DNA of 64,000 nucleotides from Mesostigma viride (Eukaryota; Streptophyta; Mesostigmatophyceae; Mesostigmatales; Mesostigmataceae), in contig RPFO01000297.1 in NCBI GenBank assembly GCA_009746045.1, positions 44,379 through 108,378 of the forward strand, read 5' to 3'. Positions 53,729-62,871 of this stretch are shown here, piece by piece (position 1 is the first letter of the stretch; each line of letters starts with the position of its first letter). A program made the position numbers and the translations under genes. A model generated the notes under the pieces. That model made no database searches and was not told the origin of the DNA. It saw only the letters and a program-made list of their open reading frames with translations.

Positions 53729-55918
53729 TTATGTGACAGCATTGATGGCTGCTTCCAGGCCATCACTGATCTGTGTTAAAGGAATTTTGAAATGGTCCAG
53801 GGTGACCTGCCCCACCCCAGTCACGCTCAACCTCCCAGCTGAGATGACAACTCCAGGGTATGAGACAAATGGTTCCCCCAGCAGTGCATTCCCCTTGTAG
53901 CCCTCTACTACCTGGAAGGGAGTGGGCACACCCAGAATGGGAATTAGCACTTGGCCTTTGACTGCCATTTTTGTTTTGCCTGAAAAATCTGACACTCTAG
54001 CCCAGGGCGAGCGTTGCAGACTTAGGCCAGATACAGCTTGTGCACTGATGATGCTCACCTGTGCCTGTGTGTCTACTGCCAGAATACTGGGATCCTGGTT
54101 AGATTCACCCACAGCATTGACTTGTGCTGCACCTGCTGCCATTTGTGCCTTGGCAGTGTGTGCTCTATGTAGAGCTTTGAGAGCCTCAGCAAATTTATTC
54201 CTGGGGACAACAGGATCTGCTGCTTCGCGTGGCTGTTCCTGAGATGAGGGAGGAGCGACCTGCTGCTCATCCAGTGCACGTTCCTCCTGCCCAGTTGGAC
54301 CGGTGGGCTGTGGTGGGGCTGCACCACTGAGGAACACAGGAGCGTCTATGGTTGTGTTGCTTGCATCAGCTATGTCCCTAGCCAATTCACTGGGTGAGAC
54401 CAACCCACCAGACTGAGGCTCTGAATCCATGTCCAAGAATTCTACCCCTGACACGTCTGCCAAAGGAGGGTAATAAAGCTTCAGTCTATGCTTGCCAACC
54501 ATTCGCTCTCTGTGATGCTGAATAGTCACCGTGTCCCCTGTTTCTGAGAACCTGATGATTTCAGCTGGACCATGCCATCTACCAGAGTGGGCTTTGTTCC
54601 CTTCCCCCTCCCTATAGTAGAGTACCTGATCCCCCACTTCAAACACAGGCCTGGCATTACTCTTATCCTTTTTTGCCAGCAACTTGGCCAAGTGTTGCCT
54701 TTGCGTGTTGTGGTGGTCTAGTACCTCCTGAGAGTAGCTACCTGATTGCAGGCCAATTGATGTGATTTCACCAAAAGGAGAAGACATGAGGGGCTTGGTG
54801 TTCAGAGTTCTGCACACTTCAGCTGCCCACGCTGTCCTATCAGCATAGCTCCCAGACTCTGCTGTCCTGAACTCATTTTTCTTTATGAGGTCCCTGATAG
54901 CACGCATGGTACGTTCAATCATCCCCTGGCGTTCATGATCTTGAGCCCCAGCAATGTCTATCTTGGGCAGATCAGGATAATCTTGTATCCACGTGAACTG
55001 CTGATCCAGCATTAATTTTTCCTGAGGATGATACCGTGCTAGTGCAATCAGCAGGGCTCTGTGCAGTTGTTCATTGGCCATGCCTGGCAAGGGTTCTATC
55101 ACCACAAACCTAGACCAGGCATCTTTTAGGACCAAGTAATACACCGTGTCCTTCACCACGTGTATCACATCCCCTACTAGCTTTCCTCTAGCCAGTGGTG
55201 GGGTGGCCACATGCCATCTCTTGGGTTTAGGTGCATGCAGTTGGCACGCTTCACAGTGCTTCCTGACATGCCTGCACATCTGTTCCAGGTCACGGCCATC
55301 AATTTTGTTGGCCAGCCTTTCTGCCACTGCCTCATGCCCCATTGCCTTGTGTAGCTGTTGGGCTAACCTGGCATAGGAGATAACCTTATCTGCTGCTGCA
55401 TCTACTAAGGAGGCTATAGTGGGATCTTGGGCCACCTGTGCTAACGTCATGTCATAAGCCAGGTCCCAGTCCACTTCCTCACTGTCAGGCAACACAGAGC
55501 AAATAGAAGGTACACGGCCATTGAGAAACCAGGGTACAGGAGACTTACAGTCGTCCTGAGTGCTGGCTTGTTTGTTGGGGCGCCCCGTTGAGGCTCCCTT
55601 CCTGGGCTTGTTGCAGCGTCCCCCTGCAGGTAACGGGTGGCGAGGCTCCCAGCAACCTGGGCATACATCCACATCAGATCCAAGTTCGGGTTTGCCCTTC
55701 CAGCAATCATCCCTCTCATGCCCCTTGCATGAGCACCTGGTGCAATACAGGGTGGAGTCATGAGGCTTACCTTTCTGACTAGGCCCCTGGGAGGGCCCAG
55801 CCTTACTGCCTGGGTTCCCCTTTCCCCCCTTGTCTGATTTCCCCTGCTGCTTGGAGGACCCCCCTGCCTTCTTACCTTGCTGGGGACCCTTGAACACCGC
55901 CTTGACCTGAGCTACCAC
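53729..55918 (-). CDS. gag zinc knuckle, integrase and protease of element C
   Basis: About 729 residues; no ATG at the 5' side because the frame continues from gag. A basic Lys/Gly linker and CTRCSCKGHERDDC (CCHC knuckle) come first. Integrase follows: LHKAMGH with CEAC zinc ligands, then D in VGDVIHVVKD, D in LMLDQQF, E in GMIERTMRAI, and a GRWHGPAEI C-terminal region. The retropepsin-like domain comes last (about 640-715): AVDTQAQVSII, RVSDFSGKT, LIPILGVPTPF and ALLGEPF. The catalytic box is DTQA. The order gag-integrase-protease is the same as in A and B, but without a stop between gag and integrase. Confidence 0.85.
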   Translation of the reverse strand: MVAQVKAVFKGPQQGKKAGGSSKQQGKSDKGGKGNPGSKAGPSQGPSQKGKPHDSTLYCTRCSCKGHERDDCWKGKPELGSDVDVCPGCWEPRHPLPAGGRCNKPRKGASTGRPNKQASTQDDCKSPVPWFLNGRVPSICSVLPDSEEVDWDLAYDMTLAQVAQDPTIASLVDAAADKVISYARLAQQLHKAMGHEAVAERLANKIDGRDLEQMCRHVRKHCEACQLHAPKPKRWHVATPPLARGKLVGDVIHVVKDTVYYLVLKDAWSRFVVIEPLPGMANEQLHRALLIALARYHPQEKLMLDQQFTWIQDYPDLPKIDIAGAQDHERQGMIERTMRAIRDLIKKNEFRTAESGSYADRTAWAAEVCRTLNTKPLMSSPFGEITSIGLQSGSYSQEVLDHHNTQRQHLAKLLAKKDKSNARPVFEVGDQVLYYREGEGNKAHSGRWHGPAEIIRFSETGDTVTIQHHRERMVGKHRLKLYYPPLADVSGVEFLDMDSEPQSGGLVSPSELARDIADASNTTIDAPVFLSGAAPPQPTGPTGQEERALDEQQVAPPSSQEQPREAADPVVPRNKFAEALKALHRAHTAKAQMAAGAAQVNAVGESNQDPSILAVDTQAQVSIISAQAVSGLSLQRSPWARVSDFSGKTKMAVKGQVLIPILGVPTPFQVVEGYKGNALLGEPFVSYPGVVISAGRLSVTGVGQVTLDHFKIPLTQISDGLEAAINAVT

Positions 55919-56114
55919 CTCCTTGATGAGCTTCTTCCTGCTAGGACCTGCACCGTCCTGACCACCCCCCCTTGGACCTTGTTAACCTTGGGTTCCTTGA
56001 CAGTTGAGAAGGGTTCTAGGCTCTGCTGAATGAACAACATGGCCCCCCGAAAATCATCCCACTTGTCTTTAAGGCCAGCCAGCAGAACTGCATTGGTGTT
56101 CTTGTCCAGCTCAG
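55919..56114 (-). pseudogene. gag remnant of element C, cut by element D
   Basis: Minus-strand frame ELDKNTNAVLLAGLKDKWDD then FRGAMLFIQQSLEPFS, a capsid-like end. It is separated from the next frame by an indel in a G7 run near 55965-55971. The upstream part is displaced beyond element D. Confidence 0.6.
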
Positions 56115-56698
56115 TGTTACGTCCCTGCCCTTTTGGTCGGACGTAACAATGGAATAAATTACTAAGGCTGTTTGGTCTATTGGACTTGGGTTTTATGGAC
56201 CTTGGCTATTGTGTGAATTGGACTAGTTATTTTGGTCCTAGGTTGTCCTTTTAGGGGCCGGCGCTGTGGCGCCGCGCCAGTTCTGAGTCCGTCAGTAGTT
56301 CTAGGCGTGGATCCTATAGTTGAGGGTCGATGTCGGCCCGGATCCTACGTGGAATGAGTGACTCGGATTGTTCTAGGGAAATTGGCGTGTATCTGCGCCG
56401 CCACCAACCTAGGTTAAATTGGTCCGAGGACGAGAGTCTCGTCCTCTTGGTTTAATGAATGATAAGTGCGAATACGCCTACACATTGAGCCCGGGGCATT
56501 ATCCATTTGTAATTGGTATTGCTAGCCAATATAAGTGTGAACTAATTAGCTTGGCATTAAGCCGTGATGCCAGATATCTCACGACTCACGTCGTGAAGCG
56601 CAACCTACTTTAGGCTATCTTGAATTATTCCTAATTCGGGCAAGGAGGGTCTTTCGCTACGTAGCTCAGGCTAGGTGAGTCTGGGCAGGGACGTAACA
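56115..56698 (+). repeat. 5' LTR of element D (inferred)
   Basis: 584 bp beginning TGTTACGTCCCTGCCC and ending with the exact reverse complement GGGCAGGGACGTAACA (TG...CA ends, 16-bp inverted repeat). CCAATATAAG at 56526-56535 is a CCAAT/TATA candidate. The 3' LTR is outside the window, so the border rests on ends, interruption of C and the following primer site. Confidence 0.75.
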
Positions 56699-56699
56699 C

Positions 56700-56712
56700 T
56701 GGTTATCGGAGG
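56700..56712 (+). promoter_or_regulatory. primer binding site candidate of element D
   Basis: TGGTTATCGGAGG starts two bases after the LTR; TGG complements the CCA end of a tRNA. The tRNA was not identified. Confidence 0.45.
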
Positions 56713-56809
56713 AAATGTGCTGGAAAGGTTAGCTAACTCTCGCGGAGAGGGTTAGTGAGCCAATTAGGATACCAAGACGAAGCTTGGCGTAGGTAGAGGT
56801 TCCGGAATT

Positions 56810-57030
56810 CAACGATTGCTGTCAGGCCGGCGGCCAGCCCGTAAAGGGATTCAACGACGACCTAGGCAGCAAGCGGCCAGTCTGGGATACTCGGCGGGGC
56901 TAGCAATAGTCCTGTGGTGAGGTGCTGTCAACGATAGCGTTCAGCTCTCCTGTTTTCAACGACACCTAGTGGCGGCCAGGGCTTGCCTTCAACGACACCG
57001 GGTGGCGGCCAGCTCAGGAGGGTTTAACGT
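56810..57030 (+). repeat. leader repeats TTCAACGA...GGCGGCCAG in element D
   Basis: Five copies of TTCAACGA or GTCAACGA, four followed by CGGCCAG within 20-30 bases (near 56810, 56850, 56930, 56960, 56990). This kind of repeated leader motif could form RNA stems for packaging or translation control, which is inference. Confidence 0.5.
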
Positions 57031-57443
57031 CATCGAAGATGGTACGTCCCCTAGTTAGAATTCTTTCTTTACAAAGCTATGCCTGCTGAAGGCTAGCTGG
57101 CGAGCTTGCTCTCTATCCGGGAACGCGCGCGCAGGGGGTTTATGTTATATGTTGTGCCTCTATAGGTTGTAAATGTTGTTGGTGCCCATGGACGTCGCGG
57201 AGACGGACATTCGTTGTTTGACCTGCAAGGGGTCGTGGGGGTGGATACCGTCTGGCTGTTGCCGACTGTGTTGACGGTGTTTACCTCCGTGTGTGCGTAT
57301 AGCCCGTTCCTGCGGAAGGCTCGGGCGTGTGCTGTGATACACTCCGTGCTCTCTCCTCGTTTGTTTAAGGTCACTGCATTAGAGGTAGCCTGGGTTTCCC
57401 CTTTCTCTCTTGCTTGCAAGCCGCTGCCAGACTATGATGTAAC

Positions 57444-57782
57444 ATGCCACGACGTAAAATAAACAAGGGTGGACAGTCTGGATTTCCTTACTACGCAGTA
57501 GCTCACGACGGGGATAAGGGTAGGCCTGCTATATTCTACAGCTGGAAGACTTGTGAGGAGCATATTAAAGATAAGATATTGTCCCAAGGCTCTAGTGCTA
57601 AGTGGAAAGGGTTTGATAACATTACAGATGCAGATAGGTTTGTTAGAGAACACATGCCATTGCCTGAGGGGATGCACGTCACACGTGAATGCTCCAAGCC
57701 ACCCACACTCAGCAGTCAGGGGGAGGGGACAGCAGTTACAGTGACTTTCTCTCAGCTGACCATTGGCCCTAGCAAGCAGTAG
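57444..57782 (+). CDS. small ORF with RNase H1-type hybrid-binding (viroplasmin-like) domain
   Basis: 112 residues from ATG at 57444 to TAG at 57782, between leader and gag of element D. Residues about 14-70 match the RNase HI N-terminal/Caulimo_VI fold: YYAVAHDGDKGRPAIFYSW, CEEHI, WKGFDNITDADRFVREHM. The pattern Y-A-V...G-x-P-x-I-F-x-S-W-x-x-C...G-F-x-x-x-x-x-A-x-x-F is that of domains that bind RNA-DNA hybrids. A basic start (MPRRKINKGG) precedes it and a Ser/Thr-rich tail follows. The frame is uninterrupted, unlike gag and pol of the same element. It may assist reverse transcription or particle assembly; no catalytic RNase H part is attached. Confidence 0.7.
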   Translation: MPRRKINKGGQSGFPYYAVAHDGDKGRPAIFYSWKTCEEHIKDKILSQGSSAKWKGFDNITDADRFVREHMPLPEGMHVTRECSKPPTLSSQGEGTAVTVTFSQLTIGPSKQ

Positions 57783-57916
57783 AGGAGACCATTACTAGGG
57801 AGTAGTATTAGGTTCTATAGTTATAGCTCTATAGCACGTGGTTGCTCTCTCTCCCTTGCTCTCTCTTCCTTCCTGGGGAGGTGTTGCCTGCAGTGTAAGG
57901 TACCGGTACGAGCACC

Positions 57917-58282
57917 ATGCCCACACGGTCCCAAACAAGGAACGCCAGAGATATAGAGGAAGAGACTAGAGAACGAGATCTAGAGAATACAGAGATAGAA
58001 CCGGTAGACAACCACGAGCACGGTACAGAGGGTATAGAGGTACCACTGCACGTCCAAGCAGGGACAAATACAGGTGAGGTCATGGAGAGACCTGCGGAAG
58101 GCTCCCCACGATCCAGAGATCAGAACCCTAGGTTCCCAGCGGATGGGGACAATATAGACGCCTTACCCAGGCAGGGAGATGACAGGAACGACCGAGAGAG
58201 GCTCCAAGAGTACTCGCAGCAGCAGCAACAGCAGCAGCAACAGCAGCAGCAACAGCAGCAGCAGCAACAGCAGCAACAGCAA

Positions 58283-58338
<56 letters not shown>

Positions 58339-60247
58339 GCAGCAACCGCAGCAGCAGCAACAGCAGCAACAGCATCAGCAGCAGCAACGGTCACCACAGC
58401 AGCAATGGCAACAGCAGCAACCCCGGATGCAGCAGCAACAACCCCAGACGAGACCACAATGGCTACCACCGGATCCAGAGCAGCAGGGAGACGATAATGG
58501 AGATACCCTGCACTACCGCCAGCAGCAGCCAGTCACCGGGCGGCCAACGCATCCTTGGGCAGGTCGGGGGCGGCCCCAGAGACCTCCACCGGGTCCCCCA
58601 CACCGGGGCAGACGCAGAGTGTCCTTCGGCAGCACGTCCCTGTTACCCACAGCGCTATGGTATTCGGACGAGGAAGGGGAGGCCCCAGGGGCAGATGGCG
58701 AGTTCGATGACCTGGAAGGGACTAACGAGGCGGACGAGGGATCTGTCACGCAGGGCCCGCCCGTTGGTTCTTATAGACCACGGACCAGCCCAGGGGAGAC
58801 CCGGAGCAGTGTCACCACCCGCGACGAGGAGACTCACCCGCCGCCCAGCGCCCGGCACCTCAACCGCAGCGTCTACGGGCGCTTGACAGTAGCGTGGTCC
58901 CTTCGCCCGCGGCCGTTGGTAACCTGAATTTCAGCAGGGTGGCACTGGATGACCCGGGGTACGAACACCCCTCGTCGGTACAGGTGCGCCGGACACACGG
59001 CACACCGGACAGATCCGGATCTCTCCCGCGGTCGCAGCCTCCAGCATTCGGCTCCATCTCCTACAGAGAGGTCGGTGGGCCTAAGCTTAACACGATAAAG
59101 GCCCCACCGATGCCTACCTTCAAGAATGTTCCCAAGCTGCACGCGGATATGAAACCGCGAGAGGTCGACGAATGGGGACGCATGTGGCAACAGCAGTATA
59201 CAGTTTGGTGCAATCACAACAGCTGGGAACTGGCCACCTGTGATTTGATCCCCACGTGGTCAACACCTGCATGGACCCCTCGGTGGTGAGCATCCTGAAC
59301 TGTGAGAGCATCGCATCCCAGTCATACCCGCAAACCGTGGAGGAGCTGATGGACCGGGTGCGCCGCAAGCTGATACCCCCAGACGCGGAGCTCCACGAGC
59401 GGATCGCTTTCGGCAAGCTGCGCCAGGGGACCACCCATATCGCGAGTTTCTGTCCAAGTTTGAGTCCAGCGCCGCTTATCTAACCGACATGACCTGGTAC
59501 GAGTACAAGATCAGATTCATCGAGGCGCTCAGCCCCGAGCTGCAGGACGAGGTATTCAAACACTACGCTGAGGTCCCCTGGAAGGAGTGGGACATCCTGA
59601 ATATCCAGAGATACCTTCTGCAGGTGGCCGACGTGGTGTCTCGCGGGCGCGCACCCTCGGTGCGCCGTTTCTTCAGACCTGCTCCCCGCGACGGGTGAAC
59701 CAGATGTACTCCACTGATTTCGCCGGCGAGGAGGAGGACGAGTACCTCGACGACCCTGACGAGGGCTACACTGACCTGGCGTCAACGCGATCGACGCTAG
59801 CAAGGCGCGCTGCTTCATGTGCAGCGAGGTGGGGCACCTCAAGCGCGACTGCCCCAAGCTCCGGGGCAAGAACGCCAGTCGTGGGACAGGAGAGGGACAC
59901 CCAGTGTTCGTTTCTCCGGCCCGGCCTTCGGCAGCCGCCCCGACTCCTCCGGTCCTCGGGATCGACCCCGCAACGCGGGTGAGCGTGCGGCTCGCCTGCA
60001 GCACGCCAGACAGGCCCCGACGCAGTACCAGCAGCCGCGACCACCCGCGACCAGCTCTACCAAGGGTGTGTTGCGTGCGGTCAACGAGATGGAGGCGCGG
60101 CGACAGTCCTCCTCTTCCGGCCAAACGCAGGCAGTGGCTGGCTACGAGTATGACGACGAGGAGGGGGCTGACGAAGAGGAGGAGGGGGGGGAAGAGGGCG
60201 GGTGGTCGGGCGAGGCGGCCTCCCGTCCCACCGCTCCTCGGGAGTAG
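57917..60247 (+). pseudogene. gag of element D with polyglutamine tract, frameshifted
   Basis: It opens MPTRSQTRNARDIEEETRER at 57917. A CAG/CAA tract encodes about 60 almost uninterrupted Gln (58217-58400). The frame ends at 58927, and capsid-like sequence continues in other frames: PMPTFKNVPKLHADMK and EVDEWGRMWQQQYTVW (to 59250), QTVEELMDRVRRKLIPPDAE (59340), MTWYEYKIRFIEALSPELQD (59489-59698). The knuckle CFMCSEVGHLKRDC is at 59811-59852, and the last frame ends PTAPRE at 60247. At least four shifts are needed, so this copy's gag is dead or the sequence has indel errors. Confidence 0.75.
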
Positions 60248-61545
60248 TAGCCCTGCCCATGGGCTTGGGTCCCGGGGTAGGGGATAGGATAGAAAAATCA
60301 GATGGTAGCCCAGACGCGGAGTCAACTAGAGTAGAGGTAGACGTCAATAACGTGGCCGCAGACGCGTCCTCCCAACCGGCGGCGCGTGCATCTCAAGGAG
60401 ATTCGCGGCATCTGTTCCTTTTCAGCGGAGGGTTATTGGTCCCTCCCACCGTCCTTGATCCGTATTTGAAGGAGAAAACGATCATGGACGTGAAGTTCCT
60501 GGTCGACACCGGCGCCTCCACGTCCTTCATCAACGAGGCCCTGGTGCGTCGGCTGGGCCTGGTACCCCGGCCTCACACCACGGCAGTCTATGTCACCTAC
60601 TCAGACGGTCGGCGACACCAATCGCCGGGCCTAGCAGACATCAAGGGTGTGCTGCAGGGCACGCCGGTGGACCTGGTGGCGACTATTGCGCCCCTGGGCG
60701 CTGCCGACATCATCATTGGAGTGGACTGGTTGGACAAGCAGGATGTGGACATCAGTGTGCGCCGGCGGGTAGTTTGGTTTCCTGATGGTTCATTCTGGTG
60801 CCCTGACAGCGAGTATAGGGCACAGGCCGCGGAGATCCATAACATTACACACGAGCGCTCGGCGGACGGGCCTCGACCAGCGTCCCAGATCCTGATGAGT
60901 AGCAAGACGCTGGCGCGCCAGCTTCGGAAGGGCAAGGAGTACGCGATGTATCGCATAGACCTGGATAGCACTCAGGCTCTGCTTAACGAGATTGGCGCCG
61001 GATTCACACCGGAGGAGCTGACGCGGTTCAATGCCGTCCTGGAGAAGCGCACTACCCTATTTGCGGATCGCACCCCCCAGTTCCCTCCCAATCGATCGGT
61101 GTTGCACCGTGTCCAGCTCCAGGAGGGTTCCGGTCCTACCGTGTCTCCCATGTACCGCATGGGCCCAGTCGAGCTGGTGGAGCTCAAGAAGATCCTCATT
61201 TCACTGCTCGACGCGGGGCTCATTGAACCCAGCAACAGCCCCTTCTCAGCGGGCGTGCTGCTCGTTCCCAAGCCAGGAGGCAAGTGGCGTCTGGTGACGG
61301 ATTACCGGAAGCTGAACGCCATCACCGTCAAGTCCCGGTATCCTCTACCGCGGATCGACGACATCTTCAACCGTGTCCAGGGGGCCACGTGTTTCACCGT
61401 CATCGACTGTGCGGACGGGTTTTGGCAGCTGCGCATCGCCCAGAAGACTGCCACAAGACCGCGTTCGCTACGCCCTTCGGTCACTATCAGTTTCGGGTGG
61501 CGGCAATGGGGCTGTGCAATTCGCCGGCGTCCTTCCAGATGCTGA
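60202..61545 (+). CDS. pol of element D: protease and N-terminal RT
   Basis: Overlaps the gag end in another frame, as expected for frameshift expression. Retropepsin is at about residues 95-190: MDVKFLVDTGASTSFI (DTGA active site) and DIIIGVDWL. RT begins near residue 300: SPMYRMGPVELVEL, FSAGVLLVPKPGGKWRLV, TDYRKLNAITVKSRYPLPRI and FTVIDCADGFWQLRI. A one-base shift near 61450 then leaves the RT frame and the ORF ends at 61545. Typical gypsy protease and fingers-palm sequence. Confidence 0.85.
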   Translation: MVGRGGLPSHRSSGVVALPMGLGPGVGDRIEKSDGSPDAESTRVEVDVNNVAADASSQPAARASQGDSRHLFLFSGGLLVPPTVLDPYLKEKTIMDVKFLVDTGASTSFINEALVRRLGLVPRPHTTAVYVTYSDGRRHQSPGLADIKGVLQGTPVDLVATIAPLGAADIIIGVDWLDKQDVDISVRRRVVWFPDGSFWCPDSEYRAQAAEIHNITHERSADGPRPASQILMSSKTLARQLRKGKEYAMYRIDLDSTQALLNEIGAGFTPEELTRFNAVLEKRTTLFADRTPQFPPNRSVLHRVQLQEGSGPTVSPMYRMGPVELVELKKILISLLDAGLIEPSNSPFSAGVLLVPKPGGKWRLVTDYRKLNAITVKSRYPLPRIDDIFNRVQGATCFTVIDCADGFWQLRIAQKTATRPRSLRPSVTISFGWRQWGCAIRRRPSRC

Positions 61546-61892
61546 TGAATGATATCCTCCGTCCGGTGATGGGCACAGCCCACTTGCCGCAGGTCTCCCA
61601 GGACCTGGCGGACCCGCAGAAGGGGGCGCGCCCGCCCTGGACCTACAAGCGCACGTGCGCGCTGGCGTATCTGGACGACATCCTGGTGTACTCCAAGACG
61701 TTCGAGGAGCACCTAGAGGATGTGGACGCCGTGCTGCAGATCATGGAGGATGAGCACCTTTCGGCGCGGAAAGCCAAGGTGCGCGCCGGCCGCTGCGTGC
61801 CGTTTCTGGGCCATACCTTGTCAGCAGACGGCATCGCGACCGACCCGAGAAGATCGAGTCCGTCCAGCAATGGCCTGTCCCTACGGACGTGA
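61452..61892 (+). CDS. pol of element D: RT palm with YLDD box
   Basis: Continuation of RT in the next frame: HKTAFATPFGHYQFRVAAMG, LCNSPASFQMLMND, then an insertion-like stretch and ALAYLDDILVYSKT (YLDD catalytic motif), LSARKAKVRAGRCVPFLGH and LSADGIATDP. Frame lost near 61845. The next frame (from about 61845) carries GVRSFLGLASYYRRFIP and FLWAEQCQQAFEALK. Confidence 0.85.
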   Translation, partial: HKTAFATPFGHYQFRVAAMGLCNSPASFQMLMNDILRPVMGTAHLPQVSQDLADPQKGARPPWTYKRTCALAYLDDILVYSKTFEEHLEDVDAVLQIMEDEHLSARKAKVRAGRCVPFLGHTLSADGIATDPRRSSPSSNGLSLRT

Positions 61893-62530
61893 AGGGGGTG
61901 CGCAGCTTCCTGGGATTGGCATCTTACTACCGACGGTTCATCCCGCGGTTTGCCACCATCGCCGCTCCGATCAACGCTCTTCTCAAGAAGGGTACCCCGT
62001 TCCTCTGGGCTGAGCAGTGCCAACAGGCGTTTGAGGCGCTTAAGCGCACCTCACCACAGCACCAGTCCTTATCCTGCCGGACCCGGCCCTTCCTTTCGTT
62101 GTGGCTACGGACGCCAGCAAGGTGGCCATCGGGGGGTCCTCCTGCAGGACCAAGGCAAGGGTCTTCAGCCCATCGAGTATATCTCACGCACAATGATTCC
62201 GGCGGAGCGGAATTACCCAGTGCATCAGCAGGAGCTTCTGGCAGTAGTCTACAGCTGCCACACGTGGCGTCACCATCTTCTGGGGGCCCAGTTTTCGGTG
62301 GCCATTAGTGAGCAGGGGGATCTCGACCCCCACCGCCTGGTGATCCACACCGACCACCGGCCGCTCACCCACCTTCTGGTGCAGCCCAACCTGACGCCCC
62401 GTCAAGCGCGGTGGATGGAGTACTTGTCACAGTTTGCGCCATTCAAGATCCAATACGTCAAGGGCGCGGACAACGTGGTGCCAGACGCCCTCTCGCGACG
62501 GGCGGACTATTGGTTCTACGAGGACATGGA
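61889..62530 (+). CDS. pol of element D: RT end and RNase H, frameshifted
   Basis: SFLGLASYYRRFIPRFATIA and INALLKKGTPFLW (RT thumb/connection) in one frame to about 62060, then RNase H in another: VVATDASKVAIGGVLLQD, IEYISRTMIPAERNYPVHQQ, ELLAVVYSCHTWRHHLLG, IHTDHRPLTHLL and NVVPDALSRRADY. Catalytic D, E and D are all present. Standard gypsy order (RNase H before integrase). At least two shifts are needed in this part. Confidence 0.8.
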
Positions 62531-62871
62531 TGTGCTTCATACCACTTGCGTACCAGTGGCCGCCCCGGGGACCGCCTACGGCGCGGAGCCACGGTCTCCC
62601 CGGGCCCGCCACCTGTTTCATCTGGGACACACCACCAGTGATGACTTGTCACCTCTCTTGGAGGAGACGAGTGCCCACGAGGACGTGGACGCCCCCGGGA
62701 GGGGGAGGGATCGCATATGCGCATGCCCCTTAGCCATGTGGTGCCGCCCCAGGGAATTTTTCAGCTTCAGCCGATCGGCCCGCCCACAGTCTTCTCCGAA
62801 TTCGTCAACCAGGCGAGTGCGGAGACAGACCGGCCGCGGACGCGTTCACAGTCACGTCGGAACTGGAGACG

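Larger units (their letters stand above)
51152..56114 (-). mobile_element. copia-class LTR retrotransposon C, interrupted by element D
   Basis: Reads right to left: partial gag (56114-55919), gag zinc knuckle with integrase and protease (55918-53729), RT and RNase H (53630-52047), 3' UTR, polypurine tract, 3' LTR (51671-51152). It is related to A/B at domain level but not in DNA sequence. It shares the integrase-before-protease order and AGTTA-type LTR ends. Its 5' part lies beyond element D, outside the window. Confidence 0.85.
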
